Source of the DNA: Phycisphaerales bacterium
GTDB lineage: Bacteria > Planctomycetota > Phycisphaerae > Phycisphaerales > UBA1924
Direction: 5' to 3'
NCBI GenBank assembly: GCA_016741915.1
Contig: JACVCS010000001.1
Coordinates: 2,291-66,290 of the forward strand
Length of the DNA stretch: 64,000 bases
The notes beneath the pieces are model-generated. The model saw only the letters and a program-made list of their open reading frames with translations, was not told the DNA's origin and ran no database searches. A program made the position numbers and the translations under genes. This document shows, in pieces, positions 44,166 through 53,331 of the stretch. Every line of letters starts with the position of its first letter. Position 1 is the stretch's first letter.

Positions 44166-46382
44166 CTACCGCACCTGCACCACGATCGGCTGGCCGGCCT
44201 CGCCCGACGCTTCGGCGATCTTGCCGTCGTCACGCAGCACCTGCACCACGACCTTCCGGCTCGGGCGTGCCATCTGGCCCTCGGCCTTACTGATGCTCAC
44301 CGTCACCTTGTCGCCCTCCTGCTTCGCCTGCCAGGTCGTCAAGAGGTACTGGCCCTTCTGATACTCAAAGCCGTCGCCCGCGTCCTCGTACAGCGTGCCC
44401 GTCGCCTGACCACGCGTGTCAAGGCTCACCAGCAGCGTCAGCGGGTCCAGCGGCTTCTCGTCGTGATACTGCACGATCGGGCCCAGCGGCACGATCGCGC
44501 CCTCGCGGATCCGCAGTTCGGGCAGGTCCGGGTGGTTGTTCTCGTTGACGATCTCGACCTTCCGCCACACGCCCCGCGGCAGCACAGGCGTCCGTGTGCC
44601 GTCGGGCATCAACTGCGGCACAACCAGCACGTCGCTGCCGATCAGGAAGCAGTCGTCCTCCGACCGCAGCGCCATGTCCTTCGGATCGGCAAAGAAGACC
44701 GGTCGAACAACGGGCAAACCCTTCACGCTCGCTTCGCGGAAGAGCGTGTAGAAATACGGCAGCAAGCGGTACCGACGCTCCAACGCTAGCCGACACGCTT
44801 TCTCCACCTCAGGCCCGAAGGCCCACGGCTCTTTATCGATGTTGCCTTTGCCCGTGTGTCCGCGGCTGAAGGGGAGCAGCGCACCGACGCCCATCCAGCG
44901 GGCGAAGTGCTTGCCGCGGGATTCGAAGTTGCCCGGGCCATTGCCGTTGAACCCGCCGATATCGGGGCCCGCAAAGGGCTGACCCGACAGACCGAGGTTG
45001 ATCGCCATGGGGATCGAAGTTTCAAGATCGAACCAGCTGGCGCTGTTGTCGCCCGTCCACGTCGCGGCGTAGCGGTGTGAACCAAGATACCCCGCGCGGG
45101 TCAGCACGAAGGGCCGCTTGGTGGGGTTGGTGGTCATGATCCCTTCGTACGTCCCCTGGGCCATAAGCATGCCGTAGACGTTGTGGAAGCGCGCGTGCGG
45201 ACCCGGGGTGACGATCTGCGGCTGAATCCCCGGTCCCGACGAGTACGTCCCGCCGCGGTGCTGGTTGTCCTCGGGCATCGTCTTGCTTGCAACCGCGAAG
45301 ACGGCCGGCTCGTTCATGTCGTTCCACACGCCGTCGATCCCGGTGGCCATGAAGTCCTTGTACAGACCGGCCCACCAGCCGCGGACTTTCTCCGAGGTGT
45401 AATCGGGGAAGATGCAGTTGCCCGGCCAGACCGCGCCGACGAACGTTTCGCCCTTGGCGTTCTTGACGTCGTAGCCCTTCTCCACCATCTGATCGCTGAC
45501 GAAGTAGCCCTTCTCGTACTTCACGCCCGGGTCGATCATCCAGATGTTGCTGAAGCCCATCTTGCCCAGGTCGGCGTTGAGCTTCGGCACATCAGGGAAC
45601 GAGTTCTTATCGAACGTGAAGACGCGGTACCCGTCCATGTAGTCGATGTCGAACCAGATCACGTCGCACGGGATCCTCCGCGTGCGGAACTCATTGGCGA
45701 TCTCGCGGACCCGCGCTTCGGGATAGTACGAGTAGCGGCACTGGTGATACCCGATCGCCCAGCGCGGCGGCAGGGGCATCGGGCCCGTCAGCTCCATCAG
45801 TGCCGTGCAGACTTCCTGAGGCGTGGCGCGATCGACGATGTAGAGCGGGAAGGCGTTGCCCTCCGCGGTGATGGTGATGGCACCGTTGAGATCGATCACC
45901 GTGCGCCAGGTGGTATCGGCGAGGATGCCGAAGGCGGTGCCGTCGGGGCGCACGCCGAAGATCCACGGGTGCGACTGGTAGAGCGAGGCGTTGGTGGGGT
46001 CATAGCCGTAGGCGTCGGTGTTCCAGAGCGTGGTCGTTCGGCCGTTGCGCAGCAGCGGACCGGAGACCTCGCCCGTGCCGTAGAGCGAGGTGCCCGGGGC
46101 GACCTCGATGCGGACGCGGTGCTTGCCGTCGACCTTCTCGAACATCGGCTTGATGGGGTAATCGCTGGGCAGTTCGGTTGACTTGTTCAGGGGCTTCTTC
46201 AGCGCGAAGCTCGCCACGGCGTCGCTGGGCTGCCAGTACGGTGCGTAAAACCGCGCCACGGGCTGGGTGGTTCCCTCGACCAGTTCGCCCTTGCCGGGCT
46301 GGAGTCGAGCGAGAGACTGCGAACTGCCCGCGACAAGAACGATCATGGTGGAGACAGCCAGCAGGAACGGATTGGTCGCCAT
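44166..46382 (-). CDS. Secreted GH31 alpha-glucosidase
   Basis: 738 residues from ATG 46382; a GTG four codons upstream is possible. A signal peptide (about 5-25) is followed by the N-terminal beta domain, the (beta/alpha)8 barrel with IPCDVIWFDIDYMDGYRVF, nucleophile Asp in GVWNDMNEP (about 355), acid/base Asp in TWTGDNSASW, and the C-terminal beta domains (EDAGDGFEY). Family members cleave terminal alpha-glucosidic or xylosidic links. The strong likeness to alpha-glucosidase (HWIFGVRPDGTAFGI-type region, FARWMGVGALLPFSRGH) favours alpha-glucosidase. It would act outside the cytoplasm. Confidence 0.92.
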   Translation of the reverse strand: MATNPFLLAVSTMIVLVAGSSQSLARLQPGKGELVEGTTQPVARFYAPYWQPSDAVASFALKKPLNKSTELPSDYPIKPMFEKVDGKHRVRIEVAPGTSLYGTGEVSGPLLRNGRTTTLWNTDAYGYDPTNASLYQSHPWIFGVRPDGTAFGILADTTWRTVIDLNGAITITAEGNAFPLYIVDRATPQEVCTALMELTGPMPLPPRWAIGYHQCRYSYYPEARVREIANEFRTRRIPCDVIWFDIDYMDGYRVFTFDKNSFPDVPKLNADLGKMGFSNIWMIDPGVKYEKGYFVSDQMVEKGYDVKNAKGETFVGAVWPGNCIFPDYTSEKVRGWWAGLYKDFMATGIDGVWNDMNEPAVFAVASKTMPEDNQHRGGTYSSGPGIQPQIVTPGPHARFHNVYGMLMAQGTYEGIMTTNPTKRPFVLTRAGYLGSHRYAATWTGDNSASWFDLETSIPMAINLGLSGQPFAGPDIGGFNGNGPGNFESRGKHFARWMGVGALLPFSRGHTGKGNIDKEPWAFGPEVEKACRLALERRYRLLPYFYTLFREASVKGLPVVRPVFFADPKDMALRSEDDCFLIGSDVLVVPQLMPDGTRTPVLPRGVWRKVEIVNENNHPDLPELRIREGAIVPLGPIVQYHDEKPLDPLTLLVSLDTRGQATGTLYEDAGDGFEYQKGQYLLTTWQAKQEGDKVTVSISKAEGQMARPSRKVVVQVLRDDGKIAEASGEAGQPIVVQVR

Positions 46383-46696
46383 GTGTGTGCTCACAAACGA
46401 AAAGTGGCCTTCGTGAACTCAGCGCCCGGAAACTCCGGTGCATCAACACACGCACCGCTTTCGGGGGAGGGGAGTGTACGCGATTTCATCCCCCGGCACC
46501 GAGGCACCGCGGGCCGGCGTGGGATTCGCACCCGCCCGAAACGGGATGCACAGATCCCCGCAACAACGGATAAGCAGGCGAAATCGAGCCGCTCAAACAG
46601 CCGTTCGAGTCGCCGGTCGTAGACCGATTGAACTCCTCCGGAACCCCAAAGATGGGATGACGAAACGCCCACGCAAAATCCCGCGCAATCGTCCGA
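46383..46696. other. Intergenic region upstream of the GH31 gene
   Basis: 314 bp. TACACT on the minus strand (46473-46478) would give a leader of about 85 nt for GH31, but no -35 is seen. A GC-rich stretch (46495-46545) contains GGTGCGAATCCC on the minus strand, reminiscent of tRNA T-arms or B12 riboswitch cores, but the rest of neither is present. No gene is supported. Confidence 0.45.
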
Positions 46697-47674
46697 TCAA
46701 TAGTTCGGCGTCGGAGCGCGGAACTGCGTGATGTCGATCGAGCGGAGGTACTCGATGGTCTTCTTCAGCCCCTCGTCGAGCTTGATCGTCGGCTGCCAGC
46801 CCAGCTTGCTCTTCGCCAGGGTGATATCAGGCTGACGCTGCGTGGGGTCGTCCGCGGGCATGGGCTTGTAAACCAGCCGGCTCTTGCTGCCGGTCAGGGC
46901 GATGACCTTCTGCGCCAGTTCGAGCATGGTGAACTCGTCGGGGTTGCCGAGGTTGACCGGGCCGATGAAGTCATCGGGACCGTTCATCATGCGGACGATC
47001 CCTTCGATCAGATCGCTGACGTAGCAGAAGGAGCGCGACTGCTTGCCCTCGCCGAAGATGGTGATGTCTTCGTTGTGCAGGGCCTGGCGGATGAAGTTGC
47101 TCACCACGCGTCCGTCGTACGGGTGCATACGCGGGCCGAAGGTGTTGAAGATGCGTACCACGCGGATGTTCACGCGGTTGGATCGCTGGTAATCAAAGAA
47201 GAGCGTCTCGGCCGCCCGCTTGCCCTCGTCATAGCACGCGCGCGGGCCGATGGGGTTCACGTTGCCGCGATAGCTTTCGGGCTGCGGGTGGACGGTCGGG
47301 TCGCCGTAAACCTCGCTGGTGGAGAACTGCAGGATCTTCGCCTTGCAGCGTTTGGCCATGCCCAGCACGTTGATCGCGCCCAACACGCTGGTCTTCATCG
47401 TCTTGATGGGGTTGTACTGGTAGTGCCCGGGTGCCGCGGGGCACGCGGCGTTGTAGATCTCATCGACCTCAAGCCACAGCGGGTGCGTCACGTCGTGGCG
47501 GATGAACTCGAAGTTGGGCTTGCCCAGCAGGTGGGCGATGTTGCTCTTCTGGCTGGTGAAGAGGTTGTCAACGCAGATGACGTCGTGCCCCTGCGTGACC
47601 AACCGATCGCAGAGGTGCGAACCAAGGAACCCGGCGCCGCCGGTGACCAGAATCCGCTTGCATGTGCTGGGCAA
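46697..47674 (-). CDS. UDP-glucuronate decarboxylase (UDP-xylose synthase) family protein
   Basis: 325 residues with a TTG start at 47674; GGAGG six bases upstream supports it. NAD-binding [10 protein letters not shown] (12-21), the Ser region [10 protein letters not shown] and YxxxK as YDEGK are all intact. Further on are [20 protein letters not shown] and [11 protein letters not shown], which fit UDP-xylose synthase closely. It would convert UDP-glucuronate to UDP-xylose for surface glycans. Confidence 0.92.
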   Translation of the reverse strand: MPSTCKRILVTGGAGFLGSHLCDRLVTQGHDVICVDNLFTSQKSNIAHLLGKPNFEFIRHDVTHPLWLEVDEIYNAACPAAPGHYQYNPIKTMKTSVLGAINVLGMAKRCKAKILQFSTSEVYGDPTVHPQPESYRGNVNPIGPRACYDEGKRAAETLFFDYQRSNRVNIRVVRIFNTFGPRMHPYDGRVVSNFIRQALHNEDITIFGEGKQSRSFCYVSDLIEGIVRMMNGPDDFIGPVNLGNPDEFTMLELAQKVIALTGSKSRLVYKPMPADDPTQRQPDITLAKSKLGWQPTIKLDEGLKKTIEYLRSIDITQFRAPTPNY

Positions 47675-47789
47675 AGCTCGCCTCCGATTGCTTCGATGAG
47701 CCGGAGGATACGCCGAGCGGACCGAAGCCGCCCGGCTGCCGTTGTTTCTGGTGATGAATCAGCGAGGCCCGGGATCGATCGTTACGCGA

Positions 47790-48584
47790 TTACTCGGGAA
47801 TCGTCAGCTCGATCCCGGGTTTGACCTTTGCCGGGTCGGGGAGGACCGAGCGGTTCGCGTCGGCGATCTTTTTCCACTGAGAAGCCTTGCCGTAGAACTG
47901 CTTGGAGATCGACGAGAGCGTGTCGCCCGACTTGGTGACGTACGTCCGCCCGCTTGCGGGTTTCTCCGTCGGTTCGGTCTTCTTGCTCGTCTGATTCGCC
48001 CCGCCCGCGTTGCTGCCGGCCGCGACCTCCACCACCTTGCCCTGCGTGTTCGTCGGGTCTTCCGGGATCCGCAGCACCGTGCGACCGACGACGAGCTTGT
48101 TGGGCGTGACGAACGGGTTCGCCCGGCTGATGGCCGACGCGAAACGACGATCGCCGTAGACACGCTGTGCGATGACCTCGAAACTCACGTCGCCCTTCGC
48201 GACCGTGTACTCGCGGAACTTGGGCGGGATCACCACCGTGCGCGACTTGCCGGGCGCGGCGGGTGCGGGCGCCTTCGGCGCGACACTCAGTTCACCCTGG
48301 TTCCCGATCACCAACGACGGCGGCAGCGAACCGCCACCAACCTGATTCGCCGAAACCTCACCACGCCCCGCGGGGACGAGCATCGGGTCCGTCGGCGTGG
48401 TCTCCAGCGGCTCGATCGCCGCGAGAGCCGGGCCCTTGAGATCCTCAAACCCCGGCGCACGCCCCATCGTGATCGGCGTGCCCGCAAGGTTCACCTCGCC
48501 CGGGCGGTACATCCAAAAAACCAGCGCCCATACCCCAAGGAGCACCGCAAGAATCGCAACAACCTTCGATGGTGACGTTGGCAT
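47790..48584 (-). CDS. LysM-domain membrane protein
   Basis: 264 residues from ATG 48584, with AGG nine bases upstream; the longer frame is non-coding in look. One membrane segment (about 8-28) anchors a periplasmic part. A Pro/Ala linker is followed by a LysM-like unit (REYTVAKGDVSFEVIAQRVY, about 128-180), a Thr/Lys linker, and a clear C-terminal LysM (RTYVTKSGDTLSSISKQFYG to the end). LysM binds N-acetylglucosamine-containing glycans such as peptidoglycan. Confidence 0.87.
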   Translation of the reverse strand: MPTSPSKVVAILAVLLGVWALVFWMYRPGEVNLAGTPITMGRAPGFEDLKGPALAAIEPLETTPTDPMLVPAGRGEVSANQVGGGSLPPSLVIGNQGELSVAPKAPAPAAPGKSRTVVIPPKFREYTVAKGDVSFEVIAQRVYGDRRFASAISRANPFVTPNKLVVGRTVLRIPEDPTNTQGKVVEVAAGSNAGGANQTSKKTEPTEKPASGRTYVTKSGDTLSSISKQFYGKASQWKKIADANRSVLPDPAKVKPGIELTIPE

Positions 48585-48884
48585 GAGGACAACCTGACCA
48601 GAACAGTGGGCAAACTCCGCGGGCACTTTCCGGGCCCCGACCCGGACGCCCGCGACACGTGAAGTGTACGAAGGAGAATCGGAATCCGACGAGCCGAACT
48701 GCAAAGTCTCCGCAGGATCCGACAACTTCCGCACATCCACCCGCCGCGTACGCCCACCCGCCACGTCCTCTGCCACCCCCACCACCCCGCATACCCCTCA
48801 CCCCTCTCAACCCCCACACCGCCCTTATCACCAGCACAATCGCTACGAACCACCGACGAGGGGTTCTCGCTCGTGATCCGCCGC
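48585..48884. other. Intergenic region without a gene
   Basis: 300 bp between the LysM gene start and the secDF terminator. TACACT on the minus strand (48663-48668) is a candidate -10 for the LysM gene, without a good -35. The rest is C-rich (CCACC runs) and open frames there show no protein-like signal. Confidence 0.4.
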
Positions 48885-48918
48885 CAAAGAAAACACCCGC
48901 GCAAGGTTTGCGCGGGTG
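48885..48918 (-). terminator. Rho-independent terminator of the tgt-yajC-secDF unit
   Basis: Minus-strand stem CACCCGCGCAA/TTGCGCGGGTG (11 bp, loop ACC; 48894-48918) followed by TTTTCTTT. It lies about 100 bp after the secDF stop. Confidence 0.88.
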
Positions 48919-49015
48919 ATTGGGGGGTCATCGATCAGATCGAATCTGAACTTCCCGAAAAGAGCTTCTCAAACCGACCCGTTGCTTCAGGGACGATTCG
49001 AAGATACCAGCCGAC

Positions 49016-52000
49016 TCAGGCCGGCTTGGCCGCGAGCGCGCCACCGGCGACCTCGTCGCGACGGGCCGTGGGGTCGTCCTTCTTGCTCCAGACGATCGGG
49101 GCCGCAACCGCGATGGACGAATAGGTCCCCACGACGACACCGATGAGGAAGCAGTACGCGAAGGCCCGCAGGGCCTCGCCGCCGATGACGTACAGCACGC
49201 CCGAGGCGATGAAGACCGTGGTGCCGGTCATGATCGTCCGGCTGATGGTCTGGTTCACCGAGTCGTTGATGAGCCGGCGCGTGGCGTACGGCAGCTTGCC
49301 GCGGTTCTCGCGGATGCGGTCCATGATGACGATCTTGTCGTTCAGCGAATAACCAAGGATCGTCAGCACCGCCGCAATGACGTTCAGGTCGATCTTGAAC
49401 GGCAGGATGCCCAGCGAACTGCTCAGCCCGAAGAAGTGTTTGTACAGAATCTCGGCAACCGCGATGGCGCCCAGCGCGATGATGCAGTCGTGCAGCGTCG
49501 CGATGATCGCCGCCAGAGAGTACCGCAGCGAGTTGAACCGCACCCACACGAAGACGATGATCGCCACCGTCGACAGAATCACCGCCGCCACGGCCTGACC
49601 CGCGAACGTGTTCGCGATCGACGGGTCGAAGGTCTCAACCCCCGCGAACGTCGTCGCACGCTTCATCGCCTCGGTAACGAGCTGCCATTCCTGAGTCTTC
49701 AGATCCTGTGACCAGCGACGCTGGCCCTCGCTGTCCTTCAGGTAGTTGATCACGTCATCACGCACCAGCACCACCGCGCTCTCGACCGCCTGCGGCGTGC
49801 CCTTCGTCACGACAAACTTGTGCATCCGCCCCAGCGTGTCGCCGAATCGCGCGTCGCTGCGCATCTGCCGCAGACGATCCTCAAGGCTCGCCAGCGTCGG
49901 CTTCACGGGCCCGAGGTTGTCCAGCCTCACCACCGCGCCGCCCATGAACTCCGTCACGTCCATCCGCAGGCCTGGGATCCGCAGAACATCGCCCAGATCC
50001 GGCGCAAGCACCGGGACGATCGGCGCGGTTTCGGCCGTGGCGTTGTCGCCGTCGAAGGTCAGCGCGACCTGCTGATCGAGCAGCCCCTGGAAGGCCTTCG
50101 CCAGCGATTCTTCAACCAGCGCCTTGTTCGTAATGGTCGTCTGAACGATGAACCGTCCGGAGGTGTTGTCCGCCCGCGGCTCGATCACAAGGATCTGCGG
50201 GTCGGCCAGGTCGCGAAGCTGCCCGGTCTTGTCCTCCGCCACCACCGATTTGATGCGCTTCTGCATCTCGTCGCGCGAGGTGGTGACCTGCTGTCCGTTC
50301 TCGGTTTTCAGCTGGACGGTCACGCGTGTACCGCCGCGGAAGACGGTATCGAGCAGCGACTCGCCGCGGGCGATGACCGCGAAGATCGAGCCGACAACCG
50401 CCAGCGTCGAGATCGTGTAGAAGATGGGCCGCAGACGCATCCAGTCCACCTGCAGGGTCAGCGCCCGCTGCAGGCCCGGCCAGACGATCGGCAGCATGCT
50501 GACCTTCTTCAGCTTCACCACGTCAACGAGCCAGAAGTAGATCACACGCGTGATGTAGAGCTGACAGATCAGCGTCGTCACCACGCCGATGGACATGGTG
50601 ATGGCGAAGCCGCGGATTTCGGGCGTGCCCGTAAAGCCGAGCACGATACAGGTGATCAGGTGGGTGAGGTTGCCGTCAAGGATCGGCGCCAGCGCCCGGC
50701 TATAGGCCATCCGCACCGCCACGCGCAGAGGCTCGCCCTTGGTGATTTCCTCGCGCAGACGCTCGTAGATCAGCACGTTCGCGTCAACCGCCATACCGAA
50801 GGCCAGGATGACGCCAGCGATACCGGGCAAAGAGAACGCCGCGGAGTTGATCGCCATGAGCGCCAGCAAGAACAACAGGTTGATCGCCAGCGCCACCGTC
50901 GCGATGATGCCGCCGGAGAAGTAGTACACGATCATGAACCCGCTGATAAGCACGAAGCTCACCACGCCCGCCAGCAGACCGCGCGTGAGGTTGTCGGCGC
51001 CGAGTTCAGGACCAACCGACGATTCGCTGATCGGCTCAGGGGAGAGCTTCGCCGCCATCGAGCCGGCCGACAACACGCGCACGATGTAGTTGATTTCCGT
51101 CTGCGAGAACGAGCCGGAGATCTGCCCGCTGGCACCGATGCGTGAGTTGATGTTCGGCGCGGTATAGACCTCGTCGTCGAGCAGCACCGCCATGGGCATG
51201 CCCACGTTCGCGCCCGTCAGTTTGCCCATCTCGATCCCGCCCACCGCGTCCATCTGGAACGCGATCGACGGCCGCCCCAACTCGTCCACCGAAGGCCGAG
51301 CCCCCGCCAGACCCCACGAGCCCTCGGCCCGCGTCAGCCGCTTGCCGAACTCGTCGAAGCACAGGATGTAGATCGAGCCGTCCGGGCCCTTGTCACCGAC
51401 AATGCGGTAGCGGGCCTCGAAGTACTGCGCCGTGTTGTTCAGAAGCTGCTCGGCATCCCCGGGCGAGTCGATCCAACTATCTTCTTTGTTGATCTTGAAC
51501 CAACGAACGTTGCTGGCCTGCACCGCCTTGGGCCCGCCTGAGCGAAGCTCCTGACGCAGGCGGGGCATGTCCGCCATGGGCGTGTCCGTCCGCACCGCGA
51601 TGCGGAACGTCAGCACACCCGCGCCACGCAGAATCCGCTTCAGGTCCGCCGGGTCGTCGAGCGTCGAACGCTGCGACTGGTACGTCTCCCACGCCTTCAC
51701 CACCCGATCAAGCTGGTCCTTCGCGCCCGGGTTCGCGGCATAGATCGCGTCCAACGCACGCTGCCGGGCCGAGGGGATCGACACCTTCTGCTTCGTCGCG
51801 GGGTCGGTCATCACACGCCCGCGGCTGGAAAGCTCCAGCGCCCGGCGCACCTGCGTGGGCGAAGCACCCGCCGCACCGATCGCCCCGATCGCCTTCGTGT
51901 ACGCGATGTCCGCGTCCGCAAGCTCGCCCGCACGCTTGATCAGCTCACGCCGGGCCTCTTCGAACTTCGCGTTCGCGGCCTGCTTTGCCTCTTCACTGCC

Positions 52001-52549
52001 AGCAGCCGCCACCGCGGCCTGCGCCTGCTCGACCAACTTTTCGCTCTCGTCATACGGGAGCTTCAGCGCAACCTTGCGGTCGAACGCCGCCGCCGCCGCT
52101 TCAAGGTCCGCCTTCCGCTTCGCGTCGCTGCCCGCCAGCTTCACGATCTCCGCCGCTCGCTGATCCGCGGGCAAGGGCAGGATCGCTTCCAGCTTGCCCA
52201 CCGAGCTCGGCGCGTCGGCGAGCTTCTGCAGTTCTTCCTCGAACGCGGACTTCAGCTTCTTCACACGCTCGTTGGGCAGGGGCATCGTGATTTCGATGCG
52301 GTCCTTGCCCAGCGGCACCATCGAAACCTCGAGCAACCCGTCCGGGTCGACACGCTTGCGCAGCAAGTCGATCATCCGGTCCATCGTGTCGGGCGGGTCC
52401 GAGGGCTTCAGTTCGACCTGGTAGACCAGCGTCGCGCCGCCGTTGAGGTCCTTGCCCTTCCGCAGCCGAACGTCCAGGGGCAGAATCGCCCAGAACGAAA
52501 GGGCGATGAGCACGAGAATGAAAATGAAGTGTCGCAGCAGGTGTTGCAT
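49016..52549 (-). CDS. secDF: Fused SecD-SecF protein translocase subunit
   Basis: 1177 residues from ATG 52549, longer than the usual fused SecDF. SecD half: segment 1 (HFIFILVLIALSFWAILPL), DLNGGATLVYQVEL, a periplasmic region enlarged by an Ala/Lys/Glu coiled-coil stretch (about 120-270), then IAGVILAFGMAVDANVLIYE and EEI in the membrane domain. SecF half from about residue 690, with FRGGTRVTVQL, later ILGYSLNDKIVIMDRIREN and SRTIMTGTTVFIASGVLYV. It uses the ion gradient to complete protein export. It is third in the E. coli-like order tgt-yajC-secDF. Confidence 0.94.
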   Translation of the reverse strand: MQHLLRHFIFILVLIALSFWAILPLDVRLRKGKDLNGGATLVYQVELKPSDPPDTMDRMIDLLRKRVDPDGLLEVSMVPLGKDRIEITMPLPNERVKKLKSAFEEELQKLADAPSSVGKLEAILPLPADQRAAEIVKLAGSDAKRKADLEAAAAAFDRKVALKLPYDESEKLVEQAQAAVAAAGSEEAKQAANAKFEEARRELIKRAGELADADIAYTKAIGAIGAAGASPTQVRRALELSSRGRVMTDPATKQKVSIPSARQRALDAIYAANPGAKDQLDRVVKAWETYQSQRSTLDDPADLKRILRGAGVLTFRIAVRTDTPMADMPRLRQELRSGGPKAVQASNVRWFKINKEDSWIDSPGDAEQLLNNTAQYFEARYRIVGDKGPDGSIYILCFDEFGKRLTRAEGSWGLAGARPSVDELGRPSIAFQMDAVGGIEMGKLTGANVGMPMAVLLDDEVYTAPNINSRIGASGQISGSFSQTEINYIVRVLSAGSMAAKLSPEPISESSVGPELGADNLTRGLLAGVVSFVLISGFMIVYYFSGGIIATVALAINLLFLLALMAINSAAFSLPGIAGVILAFGMAVDANVLIYERLREEITKGEPLRVAVRMAYSRALAPILDGNLTHLITCIVLGFTGTPEIRGFAITMSIGVVTTLICQLYITRVIYFWLVDVVKLKKVSMLPIVWPGLQRALTLQVDWMRLRPIFYTISTLAVVGSIFAVIARGESLLDTVFRGGTRVTVQLKTENGQQVTTSRDEMQKRIKSVVAEDKTGQLRDLADPQILVIEPRADNTSGRFIVQTTITNKALVEESLAKAFQGLLDQQVALTFDGDNATAETAPIVPVLAPDLGDVLRIPGLRMDVTEFMGGAVVRLDNLGPVKPTLASLEDRLRQMRSDARFGDTLGRMHKFVVTKGTPQAVESAVVLVRDDVINYLKDSEGQRRWSQDLKTQEWQLVTEAMKRATTFAGVETFDPSIANTFAGQAVAAVILSTVAIIVFVWVRFNSLRYSLAAIIATLHDCIIALGAIAVAEILYKHFFGLSSSLGILPFKIDLNVIAAVLTILGYSLNDKIVIMDRIRENRGKLPYATRRLINDSVNQTISRTIMTGTTVFIASGVLYVIGGEALRAFAYCFLIGVVVGTYSSIAVAAPIVWSKKDDPTARRDEVAGGALAAKPA

Positions 52550-52675
52550 TGAAAAGGCCCGAAAGTACCGATCGGCCCGGGCGTCGTGCCCCAAGTCCGA
52601 GGAATCATCTCACCATCACCCCCGCCACCACGATCACCCCACCGCCGTTACGCTCGTTCGATCATCGCACGATGA

Positions 52676-53203
52676 TCACGCCGTGGTCTTCGCGCCGGGC
52701 TTGATCTCCGCGGTCGAGCCGTTGCTCCCCCCGCGCCCGCGTGAAAGCACCATCGCGATCGCGGCCTTGTTGAACCGGATCCGCGTGCGCGTCTGCTCGT
52801 CGACCGTCAGCACCACCTCATCATCGCGGATCTCCGAAACCGTCCCGATGATCCCGCCGGTGGTCTGCACCTTGTCGTGGTTACCGATCGAGGCGATCAG
52901 TTCCGCGCGCTTCTTCGCTTCCTTCTTCTGCGCCCGGCTGGAGAGCCAGATCATCACCACCAGCAGCAACGCCGGCAGCAGAATGATCGTCATGCCGAAA
53001 GGATTCTGAGCCTGACCACCGCCACCCAGCGGCTGCGCACCGGCGGGCTGCACCGTCCCGGTCACCGGGGCATTGGTTGCCGTGCTCGGAGCACCCGGCG
53101 TCGACGTCGCGCCGGGGATCCCCTGCGCACCGACGTTCTCCACCGTCCCGCCGCCGGCCTGACCGATCACCACGGAAATCATCATCGAAGATTCGTTCGA
53201 CAT
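52676..53203 (-). CDS. yajC: Preprotein translocase subunit YajC
   Basis: 175 residues from ATG 53203. The YajC core is in the second half: membrane segment MTIILLPALLLVVMIWLSSR then AQKKEAKKRAELIASIGNHD, KVQTTGGIIGTVSEIRDDEV and VVLTVDEQTRTRIRFNKAAI. Ahead of it is an unusual 65-residue Ala/Thr/Gly/Pro stretch, whereas standard YajC is about 110 residues. It associates with SecDF, which follows after 126 bp. Confidence 0.92.
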   Translation of the reverse strand: MSNESSMMISVVIGQAGGGTVENVGAQGIPGATSTPGAPSTATNAPVTGTVQPAGAQPLGGGGQAQNPFGMTIILLPALLLVVMIWLSSRAQKKEAKKRAELIASIGNHDKVQTTGGIIGTVSEIRDDEVVLTVDEQTRTRIRFNKAAIAMVLSRGRGGSNGSTAEIKPGAKTTA

Positions 53204-53331
53204 AGGGCTCAACTTCTTTCCACGAGGACCACGCAAGGCCTCGAACCATCGGGGGCACCAACATCGGGCAAAACCGCCCGGATGCACGAAAACCCGCCGG
53301 TGCACGGTGCGCCGTCAGGCGAGCCCCAACA

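Noticed and set aside
46495-46560. Possible tRNA T-arm or cobalamin riboswitch core on the minus strand (GGTGCGAATCCC...GCCCGC)
   Set aside because: No matching 5' acceptor strand for a tRNA, and neither the GGGAA segment nor the B12 box is present for a riboswitch.
46391-46672. Minus-strand frame upstream of the GH31 gene
   Set aside because: It overlaps the GH31 start and leader and shows no family likeness.
48491-48931. Minus-strand frames between secDF and the LysM gene
   Set aside because: Composition is low-complexity (Gly/Arg/Trp), they cross the secDF terminator and overlap the LysM start.
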